From positions 84,196,001 to 84,260,000 of the forward strand of contig CM034546.1 in assembly GCA_020055645.1 (NCBI GenBank): DNA of 64,000 bases. Direction: 5' to 3'. Below are positions 55,470 through 64,000 of the stretch, one piece after another. Position numbers and translations under genes: made by a program. Position 1 is the first letter of the stretch; each line of letters opens with the position of its first letter. The DNA comes from Tomocerus qinae. Lineage: Eukaryota > Arthropoda > Collembola > Entomobryomorpha > Tomoceridae. The notes beneath the pieces are model-generated. The model had not been told where the DNA came from. It did not search any database and saw nothing but the letters and a program-made list of their open reading frames with translations.

Positions 55470-58460
55470 CTACTCGTTACGAAATAATGTCGTTTTGTTT
55501 AAAGAATGACGAAGAGATGTTCCCATAATTTCTCTTCTATAAGCCTTTCCGTGAGAAAAGAGGCGAATTTTCAAAAAATGACGAATCACAGTTTTTATAA
55601 TCAGAATGAAGTAACTTTCTTGATTAACTGGATCAAAGTCAATTGTATGGTGACCTAAAGTAGGAAACAAATCCATTCCGACTATTTCAACCATGACTTT
55701 TCGTTGGATAAGGCCATCTAAATCGGAAAGGTTAGGAATTCGAGTTAAATTTGAAGTGAGAGCTTTGAAATAACCGTCAGCTTTTTTGCAGATTTTGTAG
55801 ACACTATAGCTTGGAGTAGTTAATCCTCCATTATTTTTTCTGATAATCAGGTTTTTCAGGTGAACAGGTAGGGCATCAGACGAGTTGTCGTATAAACAAT
55901 CTAAGCAGTCGGAACACTTCATTGTATCAGCAACAGTATGCACAACATTTCCAGCTATGTATGTCAAGCAATTTTCATAAAAGTGTGTTTCAACGTTTTG
56001 AAATTCCGGGATATTTATGTCATCTACTGAGCTGTGTGCATTTTCATGACTAGGTTTGTGACTTTTCGAGCATTTCAATTTAAGAAGACCTTTAGGAATA
56101 TCATCATCAAGGTTGATACCGTTTCCTGTACTATTGGACTTTAGAAGATTTTGATTTAGACTTGCTTCATGATGTTTGTAAATTGCAGAACATTAGGATT
56201 ATCGTTTTTTCCCAACTTTGAACGAACTTTATTAAAGAAAAGCTCAAGAAGATCTTGTGAAAATCTGTATGTCATGACATAGTAAAAAGGTTGGTTCTCT
56301 CTTCTTAAAAGCTCCTGTGAAATAGCAATCACTGATTTAATACTGATGTAGAGTCCAATTACAGCTCTTTTTCGCTGTCCCTTACACAGCAGCGAAGTCT
56401 TGTAAGTAACTACGCCTTTCCGATTACTTTTGTTTTCGTATTTAACTTCCAACAAAATATTGCATACATATTCCAGAAAAGGGATATTTTCTTTCAGATT
56501 CTATTTTGTCAGCGGTGCCTTAAACCCTGACTGTTTCGGATGTCTCGAGTTGAGGATGTCAAAAGTTTTATCTAACAGTCTTAAAAATTCTGTCGTTGGC
56601 TTTGAATCTTTAAATTGCTGGAGTCCCATATCTTCACAACAGAAGTCGACAGCATTTGCCGTTGAAGCACTGATGGTTTGAGCGGCATACTTCATTCGCA
56701 TCTTGTGCTTTTGAAACTCAATATGGTTCTTATTGATTTTATTAGCCGCTGATATGTGTTCATCATGTTATAGTTCATTAAGTTTCTCTATAAATGACCA
56801 TTTTACCACTCCTTTTCTCCATCAAATTTCTTTTAAATCTGCCAGAAGATTTCTCCACAATTTTATCATATGGACAACATCATAGATAGCATAAACAGGA
56901 TTCTCAGTTAGTGGATTAGTGAAATAAGGTTTAATATTATTTTGAACAATATCCAACTCTGCAGTTTTTATTTCTTCACTTATTCCAAGATGTGCGAACA
57001 TTGTTACATTGGCCACTCCTCCGTCTGCTGTTATGCTGTGAACTCTGAACCCAGATTCAGTGAGATATTGAAGTCCTTTACTTACAAAAGTGCTTAAGAT
57101 CTTCCCTTCGCATTTTTCGGTGAACATGTAACCTATAGGGCACTTCCATCCACCAGAAATACTAGCAATGATGCACACAAGAGCATTACTCGCTAGTCCG
57201 TTACATTCAACTGGTCCATCACCATAATCGCAATATCCCATATATTTATGTCTACTTGGATCCCAAACAGTATCTTTTCGTATCCACAATCATTGCAATG
57301 TCAGTCATGCAGTTCTTTTTGTCTCGTTGTCTTTCGATATTTAAGTTTTCAATGACACCTGAGCAGAATCCTGGTTCACAATTAGCGGATTTCATCCAAG
57401 AGGCAATAGTAGATGAATGTGGCAGTCTTATGTGTTCCCTCAAAAATTCGTAGGCTTTGGGGGAATAAAAATGCAGAGTGGCTGCAAACTGCTTCATGTC
57501 TTCTGAATACTCCACTGTGTTTTTCTTGACATTTGCTTCCATTAATAGTTTCATGACTTTAGAATATCTTCCGCAAGCTTCTAATTGTTTTTTTGTGAGC
57601 AGACTGGCATCTTCTATTTGATTCAGTAAAACCTGTACCGATTTTTTCTTCCTAGTAACGTTTTTTCGAAGAGGGTATAATTTTTTCTTTGCTTTCATGT
57701 TAACATTAAGTAGACGTCTGCATCTAGTACGAGGTGTTTCTTTGTGTTGGTATGAGTGGTCACCTGTAACTATACATCGCCGTTTTGGTGTTTCATCATC
57801 CGAAATGCTTCCAACTCTTTTTCGGGATGTTCCAGTTTTATCATCAATTGGCTTTACACTCTTCATTGCTAAAATTCCAAATAAAGCATAGCCCAATACT
57901 GGAACTAGAGACTTCACTTCAGCTATAAAAAGAGCATTTCTGTAACATGACGGAGTTTCTAACGGCGGATCCTCGGCAATCTCAATTAAAGGCTCATCTG
58001 GATGTAAAATGTTTTAATCGTAGACGCTTTCCTCTATATTATAATACAAATTAATTTCAAACTTAAAATGTGTATTTGCAAAATATTTTTTAAATACCTT
58101 CGCTAATAAAGACTGTAGGGGTAGAATCAGGTTGAAGTAAAGTTCGAAATGGTGATCCTGTAAAGCATGTTTTGTCAAAATGTCTGGAACATATTCTCGT
58201 GTTTTGTTTTGGCTCCCAGGAAAAATTATTTCTTGATCTCTTTACAATTTCAATCCACTGTTCCCTCAATTTGCTGCTATTTGGGAAGCTAGAAAAAAAG
58301 GTGTCAATAAATGTTAATAAAAGTGGTGTCAGAAAATTATATTAAACAAATTAATTAAAATAATTAGATCTTACAGATGAAATGTCAAGTTTCCGTTAAA
58401 CTCTCTCTGTTTCTTGGCAGTACAATTTCCTATTGCACATAAAGTTCTGTATTTGTACAT
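55470..58460 (-). pseudogene. THAP-domain P-element/THAP9-type transposase, decayed
   Basis: Exon 1 (58460-58375) encodes CAIGNCTAKKQREFNGNLTF and ends CATCT|GTAAGA; exon 2 (58288-58098) starts after TTTTTCTAG and completes a THAP zinc finger (FPNSSKLREQW, then WEPKQNTRICSRHF, then PTVF), ending GCGAAG|GTATTT; exon 3 starts at 57997 after CATCCAG. All join in frame. Exon 3 gives a Lys/Arg-rich linker, then FYSPKAYEFLR and STIASWMKSANCEPGF. A frame change near 57285 falls exactly where the FDEM catalytic motif is expected. The next frame (56822-57289) has RKDTVWDPSRHKYMGYCDYG and YAIYDVVHMIKLWRNLLADL (second motif). Three stops follow (after KEI, NEL and TK), then TYRFSQDLLELFFNKVRSKL (56156-56455) and the C-terminal YIAGNV...KNNGGLTTPS block to a stop at 55470. 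P-type transposases bind their termini through THAP and cut with the RNase H-like core. This copy is dead but otherwise nearly full length. Confidence 0.88.
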
Positions 58461-59155
58461 ATTAGTAAATTTTTGCCTCAAACTTTCGTATTTCAAGTAA
58501 TTTTGCAAACCTAGATATAATTTTAGACATCTTTTAGCATAAAATTGACTTTAAATTTAAAATATTTAGTAAAATCTTGAGAACTATAAATACCAGGAAA
58601 AAAAGATACAATAATGGAAAGGAATTCTTAAAAATTGCATATTTTGCATTTTAAATTTTATAAGAAATTAACGCATCGAACTGGGTGTCTCCATTACTGC
58701 CCATCATGTAATGTGCCAGTTCCCCTACGATTAGAGATACCTTCCTGGAATTAGGTTGTCCGCCAGCAACACTTACCCTTTTGTAACTTGCTGTGCCCAT
58801 TCGCCCTATTTCGGGAACTCGGATGTCTGCGGAGAGTAAGGAAACTCTACCGGCCTATTCCCCTTTATGTCCGCGGGATACAATTAGTTTGGCCACCGGA
58901 TACTTAAATCCACAGATGGTTAGGCCAATCTGTCTTCACCCCTGTAACGGCCCCCATTGTATCCCAGAATCGATGCCAAAGCCACAAACAAAACCTCACC
59001 CATTCACACAAACACGCTCTAATTTAATCAAAATTCTTTCTTCATTCATCCAATCATACCAGCAATAATATATTGTAGGCAACTGCGTATGGGACATGTC
59101 CGGTTAATTCCGGGGTGTTACCACGCAGAAGAATGAGAAAGGTACGAACACGTAG
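58461..59155. other. Upstream region of the P-type transposase with a GC-richer block
   Basis: 58461-58670 is AT-rich and may hold the transposase promoter; no clear TATA box can be chosen. 58680-59080 is GC-richer, with CGGAACTC-, CCGCGGGATACAATTAG-type sequence and a 91-codon plus-strand frame (58793-59068, Pro-rich) of no recognised family. It may be a separate insertion. Confidence 0.35.
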
Positions 59156-59159
59156 TTTT

Positions 59160-60060
59160 TTTAACTCAAATTTTAGTGCTTTATTTCTTCTTTAATTTGG
59201 CTTTTATTTCCGCTTTAATTTCCTTTATTTTCCCCTTTAATTTTGCTTCAATTCCCCCTTTAATTTTCCTTTTAATGTTGCTTTAATTTCCATTTTAATT
59301 TCCCTTTTAATGTTGCTTTAATTTCCATTTTAATTTGGCTTAAGTATTACTTTTAATTTGTTTTCAGTATCCTTTTTAGTTTGGTTTTAGCATCCCTTTA
59401 AATTTGGCGTCAATATCGTTTTTAATTTGGTCTTCGTTTCCTTTTTAATTTGGTTTAATTTCCCCTTTAATTTGTTCTCAATCCACCTTTAATTTGCTTT
59501 CAATTTCCCATTTAATTTGTTTTCAATTTCCCCCTTTAATTTGGCTTTAATTTCCCATTTAATTTGTTTTCAATTTCCCCCTTTAATTTGGCTTTAATTT
59601 CCCCTTTAATTTGGCTTTAATTTCCCCTTTAATTTGGCTTTAATTTCCCCTTTAATTTGGCTTTAATTTCCCCTTTAATTTGGCTTTAATTTCCCCTTTA
59701 ATTTGGCTTTAATTTCCCCTTTAATTTGGCTTTAATTTCCCCTTTAATTTGGCTTTAATTTCCCCTTTAATTTGGCTTTAATTTCCCCTTTAATTTGGCT
59801 TTAATTTCCCCTTTAATTTGGCTTTAATTTCCCCTTTAATTTGGCTTTAATTTCCCCTTTAATTTGGCTTTAATTTCCCCTTTAATTTGGCTTTAATTTC
59901 CCCTTTAATTTGGCTTTAATTTCCCCTTTAATTTGGCTTTAATTTCCCCTTTAATTTGGCTTTAATTTCCCCTTTAATTTGGCTTTAATTTCCCCTTTAA
60001 TTTGGCTTTAATTTTCCCTTTAATTTGGCTTTATTTTCCCATTTAAACTCCCCTTTAATT
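59160..60060 (+). repeat. 23-bp minisatellite (GGCTTTAATTTCCCCTTTAATTT)n
   Basis: A pure block of about 19 copies lies at about 59580-60015, with degenerate 20-30-bp relatives on the left side (59160-59580). The pattern is a homogenised core with a decayed flank. (The unit is given as GGCTTTAATTTCC followed by CCTTTAATTT.). Confidence 0.95.
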
Positions 60061-60094
60061 TCCCATAAAATAGAAAGTTACAATTTAGTTTCCA

Positions 60095-60260
60095 TTTTAA
60101 TTCTGTTGTACATTGTAATATCATTGAATGGAATGCAAATGGTGTTGAAAACTGATCACAATGATCAGTAGTTTCAGTAGTCAAAATCTGAGATCATGAG
60201 TACTGATCATTCTAATCAGTTTTCAGCACCATTTGGTATTCCATTGTATGATATTAAAAT
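60095..60260. repeat. Palindromic MITE, ~165 bp
   Basis: GTAATATCATTGAATGGAAT, AAATGGTGTTGAAAACTGAT and ATGATCAGTA pair with their near-complements (to ATTCCATTGTATGATATTA). It lies inside the P-type element. Confidence 0.75.
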
Positions 60261-60589
60261 GTACTTACCATTTACCACAGCGGAAAAACAGAATTGAAAT
60301 GAGAAGTTGGATGAGGATAATAATAATATATTATTATTATTATTCAATGTTTTCAATTCTGTACCCCAAACATACCTTCGTAAGTAACATTGAATACATG
60401 AAGGTATGGTGCGTTGGGGTACATAAGTGAAAACGTTAATGGTATAATGAGGTGATACTGTACATTTGATCGCTACCACACTCGTACTCCGCTGATCATC
60501 ACGTTGTGTTTAGTTAAGGTGGGAGGGCGCCAATGTCGCCCCATCTAAAATGTGTAGTGTGTTGCACAAGGCGTAAAGCAGAAGGCAGA
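60261..60589. other. Unassigned sequence with a small hairpin
   Basis: GTACCCCAAACATACCTTC at 60361 is nearly complementary to GAAGGTATGGTGCGTTGGGG-TAC ending at 60422. A short (TAA)n run lies at 60315-60345. Confidence 0.5.
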
Positions 60590-61270
60590 GGCTTTGGTAT
60601 AGGTGTATATAGTATTTTTCAATAATTTATTGCTCGTTAATGGTTTGTTGTGCCACCATGGATCACACCTCAAAAGATAGAGGTCATATAGGTCATCAAT
60701 CGCCATATTTTTATTTTGCCCCCCTAAGTCGGGAACTGGTTTTAATCGCGTTTGAATATTGTACTATAGGTGTATATGGTATTTTTTAATAATTTATTGC
60801 TCGTTAACGGTTTGTTGTGCCACCATTGATCACACCTCAAAAGATAGAGGTCATATAGGTCATCAATCGCCACATTTCTATTTTGCCCCCCTAAGTCGGG
60901 AACATGGCTTTAATCGCGTTTGAATATTGTAGTATATTTGTTTATAGTATTTTTCAATAATTTATTGCTCGTTAACGGTTTGTTGTGCCACCATGGGTCA
61001 CACCTCAAAAGATAGAGGTCATACAGGTTATCAATCGCCACATTTTCATTTTGCCCCCCTAAGTCGGGAACATGGTTTTAATCGCGTTTGAATATTGTAC
61101 TATAGGTGCATATGGTATTTTTTAATAATTTATTGCTCGTTAACGGTTTGTTGTGCCACCATGGATCACACCTCAAAAGATAGAGGTCATATAGGTCATC
61201 AATCGCCACATTTTCATTTTGCCCCCGTAAGTCGGGATTTCTGTTATTATCGCGTTTGAATATTGTAGTA
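60590..61270 (-). repeat. ~165-bp subrepeats of the P-type element, right
   Basis: Four tandem copies with TTATTGCTCGTTAACGGTTT, GTGCCACCATGGATCACACC and AGGTCATATAGGTCATCAAT, ending TCGCGTTTGAATATTGTAGT, lie here. They are inverted relative to the left array (52962-53325). Confidence 0.92.
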
Positions 61271-61503
61271 TAGGCATTGTTTTTTGAGTTTTTGATATTA
61301 TGGTACACTTAAATATGCTATTTTTTAATAAATTTTAATGTTAATGTATCTTTTTATTAGCAGGAGCATATAGTTGGCCAATAGTTGTTTAAATAAATGG
61401 TGTAATGCATTAAGATCTGTATTTTGGTGTGCTATCGGTCCCAACTCTAATTTGGGATGCGTGGAAGAAAAAAGTCTGTGACTTTACTTAAGTATGAGTC
61501 CCG

Positions 61504-62515
61504 CAGGACGTCTACTTCAATGGTCCCACTTCCAGTAGATATACGAGGTAGAGACAAATGTAGCTCTCAAACTGTAAATAGGAGTGTCGAGTAACGCACC
61601 TCGGCGGTTAATATGAAAGTCTCTAATTATATTAAAACAACGGGAATAATATTATAGCCGGATTATGAATAATGAATATAATTCAATAATAACTTTAGGG
61701 GTTGTGGCAGATGGTTATATGGAGAGAGAGAAGAGTCTTTATTAATTAAACTAGAAGGAGTGAGTATAACGATACGCTGAATATACAGAGTATACACTGA
61801 TTTGTAGAATACAAATGGATTTGCTTATATACTAATCTTACGGTACTTTAACCTGTAGGAATAGTTAAGGTTCACTAAATATAGAATCCAATAACGGTAA
61901 TAACCGATCTCTTATTTACTAGATCATACATGAGATAACATTAGAATCCTAATATGGTTCACTGAGTAACCTGAGTAGTGAATAACCGTAACAATAATCA
62001 ACGGTAATGTTCTTGCACAGGAGTATCGTCAATCTTAACTCATGACCAAATGCAGTCAATTAATTGATTGTAGAAGTCTAAATTTTCGATTTTCTCCAAC
62101 CGGTATCTGTCAAAGCCAACCTGCACAGGGCATGAAAAAGGCAAAAAGCTACCTTTTTGCCGTTTTGCTTGCCTTTTTGCCTAGCAAAATCAGCAAAAAG
62201 GTGCCTTTTTGCTGTTAAATGGGGTAAGTAGCAATTTCGACATGTTAACCAAGGATGGGAACAAGAAATACGATTTTAATAAACAGCAATTCTTAAGTGT
62301 CTTCAATAATTCGGTCATTCGTTAGACAATAAGACAATCAAAAATAGCAAACTAACATTGTAAACTATTTTTTAAAAAAACATATAAAGATTATTTTCTG
62401 CTACGAAAAAAGCTAATAGAAAATCGGGAAGGCAAGAACCTAAGGCTGTGCTAACCAGTAACAGTCAAATACTGGATATTTTGTTAGAGTTGATAGGGTG
62501 GTTGCTAATAATGTC
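61504..62515. other. Unassigned sequence
   Basis: AT-rich sequence without recognisable genes. A low-complexity stretch at 62145-62215 repeats GCCTTTTTGC and its complement GCAAAAAGGC and can fold on itself. Confidence 0.35.
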
Positions 62516-62520
62516 ACCAC

Positions 62521-62588
62521 GGTCTAGGCTCTCTAGCTCCTAAACGGAGGCTGCTACGGTAATGAAATGAACATCATTGGAAAGAGGA
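62521..62588 (+). repeat. Terminal inverted repeat, left
   Basis: It pairs with 63925-63992. The outer 38 bp are identical; the inner 30 bp differ at about 8 positions. Confidence 0.85.
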
Positions 62589-62716
62589 CAAAGTGACCAA
62601 AGAATTAGTCTGTATGAAAATATTTATTGAGATCGATTGTAATGAGTAATGTGGTAATCAAAATTGCTTAAAATGCTGTATTTTCCCATGTATTATTGTA
62701 CACTATTTTAATTAAA

Positions 62717-63805
62717 TTAAAAAAGCTGCTTTCCTTTACTTTCAATACATCGTTTGTATCGCTCTGTGACAGATTGGCAGCTTTTTCTTATCATTTCCAA
62801 AGGGATTTGCTGAAATTCCCTTTCTATAGCCACCTTTAGTTCCTCCACGGTCTTTGGCTTAGCTCGACCTAGAAATTGATCATCTTTGTAAACTTGATCT
62901 CTTAGAAATCCCCATAAGAAGAAATCAGGAGGGGTGAGATCAGGACTTCGGGGGCACCATTCCAACGTTCCTCCTCGACCTATCCAACGATTGTCAAAAT
63001 TGGTATTTAACCAATTGCGGACTATGTGTCCAAAGTGGGGAGCAGCTCCGTCTTGCTGAAAGAAGACATTTCCACCCAGCTCTCTATCAATCCATTGTTT
63101 TACAAAAGTCTGCAACATTTTCAAGTAACTTTCACTCGTTACTATTCCGGGGAAGAAATACGGCCCAATTATGCCTCCTGAGTAGATCCCAGCCCAGACG
63201 TTAACCCCTTTGCTTTTCAGGGAATTTTCAATTGTTTTATTCGGGTTAACTGGATGCCAAGAGATTTGATTGCGTCTGTTGACGGACCCGTTAAGGTTGA
63301 AATTACACTCGTCAGACCAGACCACATTGTTTATAAAGTTTTGGTCGCCACCAACCAAACATAAGAATTTTTTGCAAAAATTTACTCGCTTAGAATAATC
63401 TTGCATTTTCAACTCCTGCACACTAGTTGGCCTGTAGGGCTTCAGCTTCAATTGTTTTAGACCTCTCCTTATGGAATCGTAGCTCATGTGTAACTGGGCT
63501 TTTGCTTTCCGAATCGACAATCTAGGTTTTTCAAAAAATGATTTTTCCACTCTTCTTAAATTTGCTTCAGTCAGAACTGATATTGGGCGGCCAGGTCGCG
63601 GGCGGTCATGAGCCATAGTTCCCAATTCGGAGAATTTCTCCACGGTTCTCTTTACTGTTTTATAGCACGGCAGTTGGGTCCTAGGGTATCTCTTTTTAAA
63701 CTTACGGATTACTGTATTTATGCTTTTACAGATATTGAATTCATGCACAAGAAAAACACGTTCCTCAATGGTGAGAACCGATATGGACTTGGATAGTTTC
63801 TCCAT
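62717..63805 (-). CDS. Intact Tc1/mariner-type transposase, 362 aa, DD41D
   Basis: One uninterrupted frame starts at ATG 63805, near the element's right end, and stops TAA at 62717. It has an N-terminal paired helix-turn-helix region (about residues 1-115, with VHEFNICKSINTVIRKFKKR, then GRPISVLTEANLRRVE, the GRP hinge, and LSIRKAKAQLHMSYDSIRRG). The catalytic core follows: VVWSDECNF (first Asp), FFQQDGAAPHF (second Asp) and RSPDLTPPDFFLWG (third Asp). There are 41 residues between the second and third Asp, so the signature is DD41D, as in the rosa/Visitor group, rather than DD34D mariner or DD34E Tc1. The length is usual for the family. All key residues are present and the terminal repeats are well matched, so this is the only apparently functional transposase gene in the window. 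The cut-and-paste enzyme would act in the nucleus on its own ends. Confidence 0.92.
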   Translation of the reverse strand: MEKLSKSISVLTIEERVFLVHEFNICKSINTVIRKFKKRYPRTQLPCYKTVKRTVEKFSELGTMAHDRPRPGRPISVLTEANLRRVEKSFFEKPRLSIRKAKAQLHMSYDSIRRGLKQLKLKPYRPTSVQELKMQDYSKRVNFCKKFLCLVGGDQNFINNVVWSDECNFNLNGSVNRRNQISWHPVNPNKTIENSLKSKGVNVWAGIYSGGIIGPYFFPGIVTSESYLKMLQTFVKQWIDRELGGNVFFQQDGAAPHFGHIVRNWLNTNFDNRWIGRGGTLEWCPRSPDLTPPDFFLWGFLRDQVYKDDQFLGRAKPKTVEELKVAIEREFQQIPLEMIRKSCQSVTERYKRCIESKGKQLF

Positions 63806-63924
63806 TTTTGTCGTGTTGAAAATTTAATTTTCGCATAAAAGCCCAACATTATTATAAGGTTTGTTATTTTCATGAATGCAAAATAATAAAACTACTATGG
63901 TAGCCTATTTTGTTGGTCATTTCC

Positions 63925-63992
63925 TCCTCTTTCTAACGATGGTACTCTCATTTTCGTAGCAGCCTCCGTTTAGGAGCTAGAGAGCCTAGACC
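63925..63992 (-). repeat. Terminal inverted repeat, right
   Basis: It pairs with 62521-62588. The last 8 bases of the window (GCGTGGAC) may still belong to the repeat, since the left side continues with the similar GTCACCAC outside 62521. Confidence 0.8.
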
Positions 63993-64000
63993 GCGTGGAC

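Larger units (their letters stand above)
52712..61503 (-). mobile_element. 8.8-kb P-type element with long composite terminal repeats
   Basis: The ends ACTTAAGTAAAGTCACAGAC (from about 52715) and the complement (to about 61503) are inverted. About 250 bp of unique arm follows on each side (GCATCCCAAATTAGAGTT, ACACCAAAATACAGATCT, GGTGTAATGC-type sequence), then tandem subrepeats of about 165 bp (two on the left, four on the right). The flanks ATGAGTCTC and ATGAGTCCC are near-identical and compatible with the 8-bp duplication of P elements. Inside are a THAP/P-type transposase gene (minus), a possible second gene (plus), extra inverted subrepeats at 54690-54960 and a 23-bp satellite. The left arm has a 26-bp insertion relative to the right. 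Confidence 0.7.
62521..64000 (-). mobile_element. Tc1/mariner-superfamily element (DD41D), right end outside the window
   Basis: The left end GGTCTAGGCTCTCTAGCTCC (62521, 38 bp perfect) recurs inverted at 63955-63992. Imperfect pairing continues inward for about 30 bp (to 62588 and 63925) and outward a few bases to the window edge. One transposase gene fills the element on the minus strand. The TA target duplication cannot be checked because the right end is not in the window. Confidence 0.85.

Noticed and set aside
58793..59068. 91-residue Pro-rich frame
   Set aside because: No domain, no splice or regulatory context, and atypical base composition suggests inserted repeat DNA; described only as unassigned.

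Overview
This is an AT-rich metazoan (invertebrate, probably arthropod) genomic window that is almost entirely transposable elements, their relics, and satellites. The evidence is eukaryotic: introns with GT/AG borders inside transposase genes, TATA/AATAAA-type signals, long AT satellites, and P, PIF/Harbinger, Tc1/mariner, pogo, hAT, MULE-like, LINE and Ty3/gypsy remains. No bacterial operon, rRNA, canonical tRNA or CRISPR array is visible. The species cannot be fixed from the sequence alone.

Layout. 1-5.3 kb: small MITEs, a 2.8-kb foldback element built of 120-bp subrepeats, and a TTAA-flanked palindrome. 5.7-6.3 kb: a hairpin and one possible host exon (minus strand). 6.4-10.7 kb: a LINE 3' end with target duplication, and a 9-bp-duplication inverted-repeat element that itself received a retro-insertion. 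10.7-14.1 kb: a 3.4-kb CTGCAG-rich TIR element carrying two large palindromes. 14.7-17.1 kb: a dense run of palindromic MITEs, one with tRNA-like arms. 17.3-19.1 kb: a P-element/THAP9-type transposase relic interrupted by a hAT MITE. 20.4-26.7 kb: a PIF/Harbinger-type element whose terminal arms are inverted arrays of about 40-bp repeats. 26.7-30.5 kb: a minus-strand LINE and a minus-strand Ty3/gypsy relic. 30.5-33.1 kb: two abutting 20-bp-period satellites. 34.5-43.4 kb: a 125-bp tandem family, a pogo/Tigger relic, hAT-type insertions and an internally deleted LINE. 44.2-47.4 kb: a TA-flanked element full of a repeated motif, and a 1-kb element that carries a FLYWCH zinc finger between inverted 21-22-bp arrays. 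48.4-50.3 kb: GC-rich, frame-preserving minisatellites split by a 746-bp palindrome. 52.0-52.6 kb: a Tc1/mariner relic. 52.7-61.5 kb: an 8.8-kb P-type element with long composite TIRs, a recognisable THAP-domain transposase gene (decayed) and a possible second spliced gene on the opposite strand. 62.5-64.0 kb: an apparently intact Tc1/mariner-superfamily element with a 362-aa DD41D transposase, whose right end runs off the window.

The genes do not form a shared pathway; they are independent selfish elements, many nested in each other. The most striking common theme is structural: at least four unrelated elements (1.8-4.6 kb, 20.4-26.7 kb, 46.4-47.4 kb, 52.7-61.5 kb) have terminal arms made of tandem repeats in inverted orientation, and more than a dozen near-perfect palindromes of 90-750 bp lie between them.
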